The notes: generated from the letters alone by a model not told the origin. Positions 40,706 through 49,511 are shown, counted from the first letter of the stretch. The stretch is 64,000 bases of DNA from Gallionella sp. (GCA_003153155.1 PLWV01000030.1:51989-115988); one strand, 5' to 3'. A program made the numbers and translations.

Positions 40706-40754
40706 TTGATACTATTTTTACACCTGACAGCCAACAATTTACGCTGTTTTTATG
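40706..40754 (+). promoter_or_regulatory. Tandem KdpE-like sites upstream of PII-like cassette 2
   Basis: TTGATA-CTATT-TTTACA at 40706-40722 and TTTACG-CTGTT-TTTATG at 40738-40754, in the same positions relative to the gene as in cassette 1. The surrounding sequence, including ACCTGACAGCCAACAA between them, is also conserved between the two copies. Confidence 0.65.
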
Positions 40755-40798
40755 CTACTTCTCATAGCATGCATTCCGTCCAAAGCAAGGAGGATTGT

Positions 40799-41098
40799 AT
40801 GAAACGAATCACTACAGTGTTGAAAGAGTCGGAAGCGATGGCAGTGCGCAAGGCTGTTTGTGTTGCCGGTGGAGAACGTGTCGTGATTACTCCGATGCCA
40901 CAGCGCCTGTGTGCCATCGACCTGGAGGAATGGTACTGCGAGCAGTCTGCTGTACCAAGGGACGTGCATGTTCGCTTCGAAGTGACGGCGGATGACAGTC
41001 ACTATGGCGGCATTGTTTCCGCCATTCAAAGAATCGCGCATGTCGGGAAAATTGTCCTTGCCTCGCGCCATGACAGGCTACATAGGTGCGCCGCGTAG
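40799..41098 (+). CDS. PII-like signalling protein, cassette 2
   Basis: 99 residues, differing from the cassette 1 protein at 23 positions, most of them in the T-loop-like region (43-56) and the last dozen residues. The fold-defining segments and Cys38 are retained. Cys45 is replaced by Trp, while Cys21 is gained. AGGAGGA lies upstream of the ATG. Its stop is two bases before the CGC-motif gene, the presumed ancestral arrangement. Confidence 0.75.
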   Translation: MKRITTVLKESEAMAVRKAVCVAGGERVVITPMPQRLCAIDLEEWYCEQSAVPRDVHVRFEVTADDSHYGGIVSAIQRIAHVGKIVLASRHDRLHRCAA

Positions 41099-41100
41099 AT

Positions 41101-41295
41101 ATGGACAATATTCTGGAGCCGTTGCTCGCCATTCTCGCTATCGTCGTTCCGCTTGGATTGGCGTATGTCATCGTGTTATTGCAATCTCGCAAGCCTGCTT
41201 GCGGTTGCCGGAAAGTATCTGCAAGTACACGTGATGACCTGCTGCAGAAACGGGCGGAATTATTCCGTAACGAGGAAAAACACGCTGCACGATGA
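41101..41295 (+). CDS. Single-helix membrane protein with CGC motif, cassette 2
   Basis: 64 residues beginning MDNILEPLLAILAIVVPLGL. Same helix and KPACGCRK motif as copy 1; the C-terminal eight or so residues vary (FRNEEKHAAR). It starts two bases after the PII-like stop, so translation is probably coupled, which supports functional linkage between the two proteins. Confidence 0.7.
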   Translation: MDNILEPLLAILAIVVPLGLAYVIVLLQSRKPACGCRKVSASTRDDLLQKRAELFRNEEKHAAR

Positions 41296-41299
41296 TGCT

Positions 41300-41420
41300 G
41301 CGTTGGAAACCATCGAAAAATGCGGGGTCGCGTAGCGATAAACTATATGTAAACTCCATTTTTTCGCCGGTTCCCGCCTTGCCTGATCCCCTCTCGCCAC
41401 GTTTTTCAACACCCTGTTAA
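41300..41420 (-). repeat. Dispersed repeat family 3, copy b (inserted inside cassette 2)
   Basis: In the minus direction: TTAACAGGGTGTTGAAAAAC, GTGGCGAGAGGGGATCAGGC, AAGGCGGGAACCGGCGAAAA, then TGGAGTTTACAT. The matching copy lies at 16427-16576. Cassette 1 has only a short spacer between its second and third genes here, so this is an insertion relative to the paralog. Confidence 0.75.
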
Positions 41421-41450
41421 GTTAATGCTGTCTCAATTAGGAGCTTTATA

Positions 41451-41648
41451 TTGAAAACAAATGTTCAGATTAAATCAAATGATCATCTTTGTGGTTACTG
41501 CCAGAGCTATCTTGAACGCATAGAACCAGAGCGACTTACTCTCCAGCAAGTCCATGAAATCGAAGCACGAATTAGTCAAGGATGGAGGCTGCTCGGGGAC
41601 CTGCAACATTTGATCCACGATGTTAAGCATTACCTTGTGCAACAATAA
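41451..41648 (+). CDS. Small CGYC-motif protein, cassette 2 (TTG start)
   Basis: 65 residues, six differences from copy 1. The initiation codon aligned with the ATG of copy 1 is TTG here, with the same TTAGGAGC ribosome site. The CGYC pair and the two helical segments are conserved. It is 170 bp upstream of the corA-like gene. Confidence 0.65.
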   Translation: MKTNVQIKSNDHLCGYCQSYLERIEPERLTLQQVHEIEARISQGWRLLGDLQHLIHDVKHYLVQQ

Positions 41649-41819
41649 AATGATTCATGTCATTTCTTGTTTTGATCGACAGGGTCGGCCGTGAGCGGCG
41701 TGACCAGGGAGCGGGAGTTGGGGGGCTGGATGCGTAGCGACTCAAGCTTGTAGTGGACGCTGTAAGTAGCAGACACAAACACGTATACTTCGCGCACTCG
41801 TAACCGGACATGAACCGCC

Positions 41820-42785
41820 ATGCTGATCAATTGCGTTGCCTACCAGAACGGTGTCAAGCTCGCCGAACCATCCATTGAGGATATCAGCGAATATCTTAAA
41901 CAACCAGGCTGTTTCGTCTGGGTTGCGTTGCGCGATGCGACCGATGCCGAGCTCGATAAAATGCAGGAGGAATTCGGGCTGCACGATCTGGCGATCGAAG
42001 ATGCCCGGCACGGACACCAGCGCCCCAAGATTGAGGAATACGGTGAAACGCTGTTCGTGGTGATGCACTTGGTAGAGGTTGTCCATCCCGATCTTACGGT
42101 CGGTGAAGTCAGCATATTCGCCGGGCACAATTTTATCCTTTCCGTGCGCAACCGCAGCAGCCGGAGCTTGCTCGGCGTGCGCGCACGCTGCGAACGCGAG
42201 CCGGAACTGCTGCGGCTGGGCTCGGGCTTCGTGCTCTATGCGTTGATGGACGCAGTGGTGGACCTCTATTTTCCGGTGATCGATGAGCTGGAGTCGCAAC
42301 TGGAATCCATCGAGGAACACCTCTTCGACAAGGGCAAGGCCCTCACCAACATCGCGCAACTATATGAACTCAAGCGCAAGAGCGTGGTGCTCAAGCATGC
42401 AGTCCTGCCGCTGATGGAAGCTACCGGGAAACTGCACGGCGGGCGCGTGCCGCCGGTCTGTACCACCACCCAGGAGTATTTTCGCGATGTCTATGACCAC
42501 CTGACCCGCATCAACGCCACGATAGATGCCATGCGCGACACCATTACCACCGCGATTCTGGTCTGCCAGTCCACGGTGGGCATCGAACAAAACGTAATCA
42601 ACAAACAACTGACCGCCTGGGCGGCGATCTTCGCCATCGCTACTGTTTTCACCGGCATTTGGGGCATGAATTTCCAGCACATGCCAGAACTGCAATGGGG
42701 TTACGGCTACCCTGTTGCGCTTCTCATCATCATCGCAGCCTGCGGCTTTCTTTACCTGCGCTTCAAGCGTTCCGGCTGGCTGTAA
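41820..42785 (+). CDS. corA: CorA-family divalent cation transporter
   Basis: Mg2+/Co2+ channel family protein, 321 residues. A large N-terminal cytoplasmic domain is followed by two C-terminal helices. The signature GMN lies in TGIWGMNFQHMPEL, just after helix 1 (WAAIFAIATVFT), and the protein ends with the short basic KRSGWL. It precedes kdpD by 15 bp on the same strand, so these ion-related genes may be co-transcribed. Confidence 0.92.
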   Translation: MLINCVAYQNGVKLAEPSIEDISEYLKQPGCFVWVALRDATDAELDKMQEEFGLHDLAIEDARHGHQRPKIEEYGETLFVVMHLVEVVHPDLTVGEVSIFAGHNFILSVRNRSSRSLLGVRARCEREPELLRLGSGFVLYALMDAVVDLYFPVIDELESQLESIEEHLFDKGKALTNIAQLYELKRKSVVLKHAVLPLMEATGKLHGGRVPPVCTTTQEYFRDVYDHLTRINATIDAMRDTITTAILVCQSTVGIEQNVINKQLTAWAAIFAIATVFTGIWGMNFQHMPELQWGYGYPVALLIIIAACGFLYLRFKRSGWL

Positions 42786-42800
42786 TTTCCCAGGAAGATA

Positions 42801-45551
42801 ATGATGGCCGACCAACGTCCCGATCCCGACTCTTTGCTGGAAAGAGTGCAGCGCGCAGAAGCCAAGCGCCGCCGTGGTAACTTGAAGGTTTTCTTCGGCG
42901 CCTCCGCCGGCGTCGGGAAAACCTTCGGCATGTTGCTGGCTGCCCGCGAGCGCCGTGCCGAGGGGCTGGACGTGGTGGCGGGCTATGTGGAAACGCACAA
43001 GCGTGCCGAGACAGAGCAGTTGCTGGAAGGACTGGAAGTCCTGCCGCCGCGCCTGGTGGAATACCGGGATACGCAATTGCGCGAGTTTGATCTGGATGCC
43101 GCGCTCAAGCGCCATCCGGCGCTGATCCTGGTGGACGAATTGGCGCATACCAATGCGCCGGGTTCGCGCCATCCCAAGCGCTGGCAGGATGTGGAGGAAT
43201 TGCTGGAGTCGGGTATTGATGTCTATACCGCAGTCAACGTCCAGCACATCGAAAGCCTCAACGATGTGGTCTCGCAAATCACCGGCATCCCGGTATGGGA
43301 GACTGTGCCCGACGCGGTGCTGGAGGGCGCCAATGAAATCGAGTTGATCGACCTGCCCCCGGACGAATTGTTGCAGCGGCTGAAGGAAGGCAAGGTCTAC
43401 CTGCCCCAGCAGGCGGAACGCGCGGCGCAGAATTTTTTCCGCAAGGGCAACCTGATCGCGCTGCGCGAACTGGCGTTGCGGCGCACGGCAGACCGGGTTG
43501 ATGCGCAGATGCGCGACTACCGCGAAGATCATGCCATCCAGAACGTGTGGCAAGTGAAAGAGCGGATGCTGGTCTGCATCGGACCGGGCGGCTCTGCTGA
43601 GAACCTGGTGCGGGCAGCGTACCGCCTGGCGCAGTTGCTGAAAGCGGAGTGGATTGTGTTGTATGTCGAGACGGCGAAGCTCCAGCATCTTTCCAAGGAA
43701 CAGCGCGATGCCGTGCTGCGTACACTGAAACTGGCGGAGGAGTTGGGCGCGGAAACGGTAACGCTGGGTGGCCGCAAGCTGTCCGAGGAAGTGATTTCAT
43801 ATGCCCGCACCCGCAATGCCACCCGCATCGTGTTGGGCAAGCCGACACTGTCAGGCTGGAAACGCTGGCTGCTCGGGTCGCTGGTTGACTCCATCGTCCG
43901 CCAGGCCAGCGACATAGACATTCATGTGGTGGGCAAGGAATCCGATTTCCTGTCGCAGACGAGGGAGAATCCCTATTTCTCGCGCAGCCGCTTGTACCTG
44001 GGGCTGGAATCCGGGGAGCAGCGCCCGTTGTTCAAGTGGCGCGCTGATTACTTCTGGGCGATTGCAGCGACCGCGGTCTGCACTTTCGTAGCCTGGTTTA
44101 TGGTGGGGCATTTCGACCTGGCCAACCTGATCATGGTTTACCTGCTTGGGGTGGTGGTGGTCGCTGCCCGTTACGGTCGCGGCCCATCGGCGCTGAGCTC
44201 GTTCCTGAGCGTGGTGTTGTTCGATTTCTTTTTCGTGCCGCCGCGATTCAGCTTTGCCGTTTCGGATACACAGTACCTGATTACTTTCGCCGTCATGCTG
44301 CTGGTAGCCCTGGTGATCAGTAGCATGACGGCAAGCACCCGCCACCAGGCCAAGATCGCCGGTCACCGCGAGCGCCGGATCGCCTCGCTGTACGCCATGA
44401 GCCGCGAACTGACTGCGACACGCGGCGAGGAAAATATCGTGCGCATTGCGGTCAAGCATATGGCGGAGGTGTTTGAAGCGCAGGCAGTCATATTGCTGCC
44501 CAATGAAACGGGACGCATCGTTTATCCCAAGGGCGAGGGGTCTGCGCAATCCAGTCATGGCAGTGACCTGAGTGTGGCGCAATGGGTGTATGACCATGGA
44601 CAGATGGCGGGACAAGGCACGGACACGCTGCCGGGAGGCGAGATGGTTTACCTGCCGCTGAAAGCCTCTTCCGGAATGATAGGCGTGTTGGCCTTGTTGC
44701 CGCTCAACCCGGCACGGCTCGCACTTCCAGAACAACAACGTCTGCTGGAAACTTTTGTCAGCCAGATCGCACTGGCGCTGGAGCGGGTCAAGCTGGCGGC
44801 GGAAGCGCACAGCTCCCAGTTAAAAATGGAAACGGAGCAGTTGCGCAACTCCTTGCTGTCGGCGATCTCGCATGACTTGCGCACGCCGCTGGCGGCGATT
44901 GTGGGCGCATCCAGCAGTCTGGTACGGAATGAGGACAAGTTGGACGACCATGCACGCCACGAACTAAGCCTAGCCATTTATGACGAAGCCACACGCATGG
45001 CCGGACTGGCGAACAACCTGCTGGACATGGCGCGGCTTGAGGCGGGCGCTGTCGTGCTGAACCGGCAATGGCAACCGCTGGAAGAAGTGGTCGGCGGTGC
45101 GTTGGCGGGACTGACCGCGCGCATGGTCAATCATCCGGTAACCGTCAAGCTGCCACATGATTTACCTTTGGTCGAGATAGACAGTCTGCTGATCGAGCGG
45201 GTGTTTGCTAACCTGCTGGAAAACGCGGTGAAGTACACGCCGCCCGGAACCCCCGTCGAAATTTCTGCCGCAACCGGATCGAACGAATTGGTGGTGACAG
45301 TTTCCGATCAGGGACGGGGAATTCCGGCTGGGGAAGAAAAGCAAATCTTCGAAAAATTCTACCGCGTCACCAGCGAGGGTAATCAGGGCGGGGCGGGTCT
45401 GGGCCTGAGCATCTGCCGCTCCATCGTGGAGGCGCACGGCGGACGAATATGGGCGGATAATTTGCCTTCCGGCGGAGCGGCATTCCACTTCGCGTTGCCA
45501 TTGACCGAGCCACCGCCCATGATTGAGCACGAAGAAATCGCCGAATCATGA
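42801..45551 (+). CDS. kdpD: Osmosensitive K+ channel histidine kinase KdpD
   Basis: Membrane sensor kinase controlling kdp expression, 916 residues. Domains in order: KdpD N-domain with Walker A GASAGVGKT (33-41) and VDELAHTNAPGSRHPKRWQD; a Usp-like domain (about 250-370); four DUF4118 helices (about 410-500); GAF-like region (about 525-660); HisKA with phosphorylated His691 in ISHDLRTPL; HATPase with NLLENAVKYT and GLGLSICRSIVEAHGG. Two adjacent ATGs are possible; AGGA precedes. It overlaps kdpE by four bases. Confidence 0.97.
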   Translation: MMADQRPDPDSLLERVQRAEAKRRRGNLKVFFGASAGVGKTFGMLLAARERRAEGLDVVAGYVETHKRAETEQLLEGLEVLPPRLVEYRDTQLREFDLDAALKRHPALILVDELAHTNAPGSRHPKRWQDVEELLESGIDVYTAVNVQHIESLNDVVSQITGIPVWETVPDAVLEGANEIELIDLPPDELLQRLKEGKVYLPQQAERAAQNFFRKGNLIALRELALRRTADRVDAQMRDYREDHAIQNVWQVKERMLVCIGPGGSAENLVRAAYRLAQLLKAEWIVLYVETAKLQHLSKEQRDAVLRTLKLAEELGAETVTLGGRKLSEEVISYARTRNATRIVLGKPTLSGWKRWLLGSLVDSIVRQASDIDIHVVGKESDFLSQTRENPYFSRSRLYLGLESGEQRPLFKWRADYFWAIAATAVCTFVAWFMVGHFDLANLIMVYLLGVVVVAARYGRGPSALSSFLSVVLFDFFFVPPRFSFAVSDTQYLITFAVMLLVALVISSMTASTRHQAKIAGHRERRIASLYAMSRELTATRGEENIVRIAVKHMAEVFEAQAVILLPNETGRIVYPKGEGSAQSSHGSDLSVAQWVYDHGQMAGQGTDTLPGGEMVYLPLKASSGMIGVLALLPLNPARLALPEQQRLLETFVSQIALALERVKLAAEAHSSQLKMETEQLRNSLLSAISHDLRTPLAAIVGASSSLVRNEDKLDDHARHELSLAIYDEATRMAGLANNLLDMARLEAGAVVLNRQWQPLEEVVGGALAGLTARMVNHPVTVKLPHDLPLVEIDSLLIERVFANLLENAVKYTPPGTPVEISAATGSNELVVTVSDQGRGIPAGEEKQIFEKFYRVTSEGNQGGAGLGLSICRSIVEAHGGRIWADNLPSGGAAFHFALPLTEPPPMIEHEEIAES

Positions 45552-46243
45552 ACAATCCCGCCACCATCATCGTCATCGAAGACGAAGCGCAGATACGCCG
45601 CTTCCTGCGGACTACGCTGGCCTCGGAAGGCTATAAGGTAATCGAAGCGGAAACCGGCAAGCAGGGTTTGTCCGAAGCCACGACGCGCAAACCGGATCTG
45701 ATTGTTCTCGATCTCGGCCTGCCTGACATGGATGGCGTCGAGGTGGTCAAGGAGTTGCGCACGTGGTCTTCCGTTCCCATCATCATCCTGTCCGCACGCT
45801 CGCAGGAAAGCGACAAAATTTCCGCCCTGGATGCGGGTGCGGGTGATTATCTGGTCAAACCTTTCGGCGTAGGCGAGTTGCTTGCACGGATACGCGTGGC
45901 ATTACGTCATGTGTCTTCTACTGCGAATGGGGAGGAAGAAGGCGTTTTCTCGGTGGACGAGCTGAAGGTGGACATGATTCATCGCAAGGTCACGGTCAGC
46001 GGCATAGACGTTCACCTCACCCCGATTGAATACCGCTTGCTGACCGTGTTGGTAAAGCACGCAGGCAAGGTGCTGACGCACCGCTTGCTGCTCAAGGAAG
46101 TCTGGGGGCCGAACTACGTGGAACGCGCCCACTATCTGCGCATCTACATGGGCATCCTGCGCCACAAACTGGAGAAAGACCCGGCGCGTCCGCGCTTCCT
46201 GCTGACGGAAGTCGGGGTTGGTTACAGGTTGGCGGCTGTCTGA
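45548..46243 (+). CDS. kdpE: Response regulator KdpE
   Basis: OmpR-type regulator of kdp, 231 residues. The receiver domain has acidic residues Glu11-Asp12 and phosphorylated Asp55 in LIVLDLGLPDMDG; the winged-helix DNA-binding domain spans about 130-230 (HLTPIEYRLLTVLVKHAGKV, RPRFLLTEVGVGYRL). The start overlaps kdpD by ATGA. Its likely sites are the TTTACA-N5-TTTACA repeats before kdpF and the two PII-like cassettes. Confidence 0.97.
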   Translation: MNNPATIIVIEDEAQIRRFLRTTLASEGYKVIEAETGKQGLSEATTRKPDLIVLDLGLPDMDGVEVVKELRTWSSVPIIILSARSQESDKISALDAGAGDYLVKPFGVGELLARIRVALRHVSSTANGEEEGVFSVDELKVDMIHRKVTVSGIDVHLTPIEYRLLTVLVKHAGKVLTHRLLLKEVWGPNYVERAHYLRIYMGILRHKLEKDPARPRFLLTEVGVGYRLAAV

Positions 46244-46391
46244 AAGCACCCAGCACTCATTCAGCTTAACGTATTCATCCTATCTTTCTGTAAACGCTGT
46301 TCCGGCAATTTTTATTGCCCTGCCCTTGAATTTCGGGGACAATCCCTGCCCCTATGAAATCGTATTCACTTTTCTTGAAAGGGATGTGGGT

Positions 46392-47489
46392 ATGTCTGAA
46401 ATTGCAAAACTCGATCACCTCACCAAAGTTCCTGAACAACCCCCCTTGAGTTGGTACTTCGATCCCAAGGCGTTGGAAGTCGAGCAACGCCTGCTGTTCG
46501 AGCAAGGGCCGAATTACGTCGGACATGAGCTGATGGTTCCGAATCCGGGCGACTACCAGGTGCTGGAAGGTGCGGCGCAAATGCTGGTGCGCAATCCGAA
46601 TGGCGTGGAGCTGCTAAGCAACATCTGCCGCCATCGCCAGGCCACCATGCTGCAGGGTCGCGGCAACGCGCAACACATCGTCTGCCCGATACATCACTGG
46701 ACCTACAAGACCAGCGGCGAACTGCTCGGCGCACCGCACTTCCCGCAGAATCCCTGTTTGCACCTGAACAAATCGCCGCTGCAAAACTGGAACGGCCTGT
46801 TGTTTTCCGGCACACGCGACATCGCCAGGGATCTGGCCAAAGTCGGCGTGATGCAAGACCTCGATTTCTCCGGCTATATGCTAGATCGCGTGGAAGTAGA
46901 CGAATACGCGTTCAACTGGAAGACCTTCATCGAGGTGTATCTGGAGGATTATCACGTCGGGCCGTTCCATCCCGGCCTGGGTAATTTCGTGGATTGCGAC
47001 AATCTCAAGTGGGAGTTCGGCGAACAGTACAGCGTGCAAACCGTCGGAGTCAGCAACGGGCTGCGCAAAGTCGGCAGCCCTGTGTATGGCAAGTGGCAGG
47101 AACAAGTGCTGCGTTATCACGGCGGCAAGCTGCCGAAATACGGCGCAATCTGGCTGACCTATTATCCCAACATCATGGTCGAGTGGTACCCCGGCACCCT
47201 GGTCGTCAGCACCATAGTTCCGCGCGGCCCGGAAGCCTGCACCAACATCGTCGAGTTCTATTACCTCGAAGATATCGTATTGTTCGAACGCGAATATGTC
47301 GAAACCGAACAAAAGGCCTATCACGAAACGGCAGTGGAAGACGACATCATCTGTCTGCGCATGCACCAGGGGCGCAAATCGCTCTATCAACGCGGCATCG
47401 AAGAACACGGCCCCTATCAGTCGCCCACCGAAGACGGCATGTTGCATTTCCATGAGTATCTGCGCCGCAACCTTGCGTCACACCTCTGA
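46392..47489 (+). CDS. Rieske-type aromatic-ring-hydroxylating oxygenase, alpha subunit-like
   Basis: Mononuclear-iron oxygenase, 365 residues. I chose the ATG at 46392 (MSEIAKLDHLTKVPEQ). The Rieske cluster motif is NICRHRQATML...CPIHHWTY (CxH and CxxH), and the catalytic iron facial triad is suggested by NWKTFIEVYLEDYHVGPFHP. No ferredoxin or reductase gene is adjacent, so the substrate is unknown. It resembles uncharacterised choline/carnitine- or phenylpropionate-type oxygenases at a family level only. Confidence 0.85.
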   Translation: MSEIAKLDHLTKVPEQPPLSWYFDPKALEVEQRLLFEQGPNYVGHELMVPNPGDYQVLEGAAQMLVRNPNGVELLSNICRHRQATMLQGRGNAQHIVCPIHHWTYKTSGELLGAPHFPQNPCLHLNKSPLQNWNGLLFSGTRDIARDLAKVGVMQDLDFSGYMLDRVEVDEYAFNWKTFIEVYLEDYHVGPFHPGLGNFVDCDNLKWEFGEQYSVQTVGVSNGLRKVGSPVYGKWQEQVLRYHGGKLPKYGAIWLTYYPNIMVEWYPGTLVVSTIVPRGPEACTNIVEFYYLEDIVLFEREYVETEQKAYHETAVEDDIICLRMHQGRKSLYQRGIEEHGPYQSPTEDGMLHFHEYLRRNLASHL

Positions 47490-47490
47490 A

Positions 47491-47569
47491 CGTCATTCCG
47501 GCTTGCACCAAAGGCAAGCAATCCACTATCCGCTAAAGCAGATGTGGAATTGACACCGCCGGAATGACG
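47491..47569. repeat. Inverted-repeat element (CGTCATTCCGGC / GCCGGAATGACG)
   Basis: A perfect 12-bp terminal inverted repeat at 47491-47502 and 47558-47569 encloses 55 bp. The right arm contains the annotated ATG of the next gene. This is a small MITE-like or extragenic palindromic element of the widespread TCATTCC...GGAATGA kind. Confidence 0.7.
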
Positions 47570-48448
47570 AAGAACATGGGCTCCCTCTGGATGCTGGTCG
47601 CCGGATTCCTGTTCGGCTGCATGGGGGTGTTCGTCAAACTCGGTGCGGCACATTTCTCGTATGTTGAACTGGTGTTCTATCGCTCGTTCTTCGGACTGTT
47701 GCTGGTCTATCTCATCATGCGTCAACAGCGCGTCAGCGTTGCCACACAATACTGGCGCAACCACCTGTGGCGCGGCATTTCCGGTTCGGTGGCCCTCGCA
47801 CTGTTCTTCTACTGCATCACCGTGCTGCCGCTCGCCACTGCCGTCACGCTCAACTACACCGCGCCGCTGTTTCTCACCCTCCTCACCATGCTTGTGTTCA
47901 AGGATAAATTTCATCTGCCGCTGACCCTCGCCATCGCACTGGGATTCGGCGGCGTGGTGTTGCTGTTGCACCCGGCCTTGCAACACGATCAACTGCTGCC
48001 CGGCCTGCTCGGCCTGATCTCCGGCTTCCTCGCCGGAGTCGCCTATCTCAACGTCAAGCAACTCGGTGTCATCGGCGAACCAGACACGCGCACCGTGTTT
48101 TATTTCAGCCTGACCGCCTCCATCGGCAGCGGCGTGTGGATGCTGTTCGACACGGCGCATACCATCACACCGCAAGGCTTTGCCCTCCTGCTTGGATTGG
48201 GCAGTACCGCCACTCTCGCACAACTCGCCATGACGCGTGCCTACCGCGTCGGCAACACGCTGGTAGTCGGCAGCCTGGCATACAGCACCATCGTGTTCGC
48301 CAGCCTGTTCGGCATGTTGTTGTGGAATGAAGTACTGCCGCTGAGCAGCTGGCTGGGCATGGCGTTCATCATCGCGGGTGGTGTGTTAAGCTTACGCCTG
48401 ACACCCAAACACCCGTCGCCAAAACAATACCCGACTCCCAAAAAATAA
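47564..48448 (+). CDS. EamA/DMT-family transporter
   Basis: Ten-helix drug/metabolite-type transporter, 294 residues. Two EamA halves are visible (VAGFLFGCMGVFVKLG and the second half from about 150; GMLLWNEVLPLSSWLGMAFI). The ATG at 47564 lies inside an inverted repeat; the ATG four codons on (47576, MGSLWMLVAGF) may be the true start. Substrate unknown. Confidence 0.88.
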   Translation: MTKNMGSLWMLVAGFLFGCMGVFVKLGAAHFSYVELVFYRSFFGLLLVYLIMRQQRVSVATQYWRNHLWRGISGSVALALFFYCITVLPLATAVTLNYTAPLFLTLLTMLVFKDKFHLPLTLAIALGFGGVVLLLHPALQHDQLLPGLLGLISGFLAGVAYLNVKQLGVIGEPDTRTVFYFSLTASIGSGVWMLFDTAHTITPQGFALLLGLGSTATLAQLAMTRAYRVGNTLVVGSLAYSTIVFASLFGMLLWNEVLPLSSWLGMAFIIAGGVLSLRLTPKHPSPKQYPTPKK

Positions 48449-48460
48449 GAGGGCAGAAAA

Positions 48461-48808
48461 ATGATCACCATCGAACAAACCGAAAACCTCGTCAACGCCG
48501 CTGTCCTTGGCGAATTCACCATCGCCGATTTAAAGGTGTTTGAAGAACAATCGTTGTACAAACTGAAATCGCTCGGCGCAGTGAACCTGCTGTTCGACCT
48601 GCGCGCCATGGTCAGCTACACCATCGATGTGGCTTGGGAAGAAATCAAATTCTTCCGCCGCGAACACAATCACGACTTCAGCAAAATCGCCGTGGTCACT
48701 GACAATCAATGGATCACCTGGCAGGCATGGCTGTCACGCATCTTCGTGGATGCGGATATACGCGTGTTCACGGATTATGAAGAAGCGCGGGTCTGGGTTC
48801 AAGCTTAA
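48461..48808 (+). CDS. SpoIIAA-like (STAS-fold) protein
   Basis: 115 residues matching the SpoIIAA-like family: VLGEFTIADLKVFEEQSLYK, LLFDLRAMVSYTIDVAWEEI and RIFVDADIRVFTDYEEARVWV. These form alternating strands and helices as in STAS proteins. It is 12 bp after the transporter gene, probably in one transcript. Role unknown; family members are often stress- or membrane-associated. Confidence 0.85.
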   Translation: MITIEQTENLVNAAVLGEFTIADLKVFEEQSLYKLKSLGAVNLLFDLRAMVSYTIDVAWEEIKFFRREHNHDFSKIAVVTDNQWITWQAWLSRIFVDADIRVFTDYEEARVWVQA

Positions 48809-48947
48809 AGACCTCTGGGCAACTACTACGCTTGGTGATACTTCGTCGAAAAGCAGCTCAAAATCCTCATGTATAGCCGCATACATTCCGGTTTTTCGCC
48901 GCTTTTCTCCTCGTCTGACCTGCGCTCGTCACGTTGCTCAGAGGTCT
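48809..48947. repeat. Dispersed repeat family 3, copy c
   Basis: Bounded by a 15-bp inverted repeat with one mismatch, AGACCTCTGGGCAAC (48809-48823) and GTTGCTCAGAGGTCT (48933-48947). Between them, read on the minus strand, AACGTGACGAGCGCAGGTCA, AAAGCGGCGAAAAACCGGAA and ATGAGGATTTTGAGCTGC align with the internal blocks of copies a and b. It directly follows the stop of the SpoIIAA-like gene. Confidence 0.65.
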
Positions 48948-49047
48948 TAGTGCGTAGGATAGATGCCAGTTTATATGACCTGAAAGTGCCTTTACTGGCG
49001 CATTTTAGTTTGTCTACTTTACGTTGGGCAGCGGAACAGGAGTAACC

Positions 49048-49395
49048 ATGCGAACAGGTATCGGGATCCTTCTCGCGGCAGGAGCAGCATACGCATTTAG
49101 TTTTGCCATCGATCTCCTGCTTGGGGCATTGACGGGTGTATATTCGTCAACAGCGTATCTACCGGTTGTCACCTGGTCTGTCATTGCAACGTTGGCTTTA
49201 TCTGTGTCCTACAAGGTCGCCGCTGGTAGTCGTTGGTTGGCGGTACCGTTCGCTGCCTTTGGAGCACTCGCTCTCTTCGGCGCGCTCGTCGGCCCTCATC
49301 CACATAGCTATGGCGTCGCCGCTCTCCTTCTTACTCAAGCGTTCATCATCTGGCGGCTAGCTACCCGACCTGCTTCCGCTAGCGGTCATGCATAG
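49048..49395 (+). CDS. Cassette-borne small membrane protein, hypothetical
   Basis: 115 residues with four predicted helices (IGILLAAGAAYAFSFAIDLL; VTWSVIATLALSVSYKVAAG; VPFAAFGALALFGALVGPHP; YGVAALLLTQAFIIWRLA). The ATG at 49048 has AGGAG 5 nt upstream. The gene almost fills the space between a core site and the attC, as in integron cassettes. No family recognised. Confidence 0.7.
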   Translation: MRTGIGILLAAGAAYAFSFAIDLLLGALTGVYSSTAYLPVVTWSVIATLALSVSYKVAAGSRWLAVPFAAFGALALFGALVGPHPHSYGVAALLLTQAFIIWRLATRPASASGHA

Positions 49396-49425
49396 AGACA
49401 CCGTAGCTAGGCATCCTAACCGCAT

Positions 49426-49497
49426 GCCCAACAAGGCGCTCCAGCGGAACGGTCATTCGCTGCGCTCGCGGCCATCCGCTGAGCTTGGGTGTTAGGC
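49426..49497 (+). repeat. attC recombination site (59-base element)
   Basis: 72 bp bounded by R'' GCCCAAC (49426-49432) and R' GTTAGGC (49491-49497), with inner complementary segments CCAGCGGA and TCCGCTGAG and a further GC-rich hairpin between. This is the architecture of attC sites recognised by integron integrases. Confidence 0.8.
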
Positions 49498-49511
49498 TTA
49501 AGGAGCGACAC

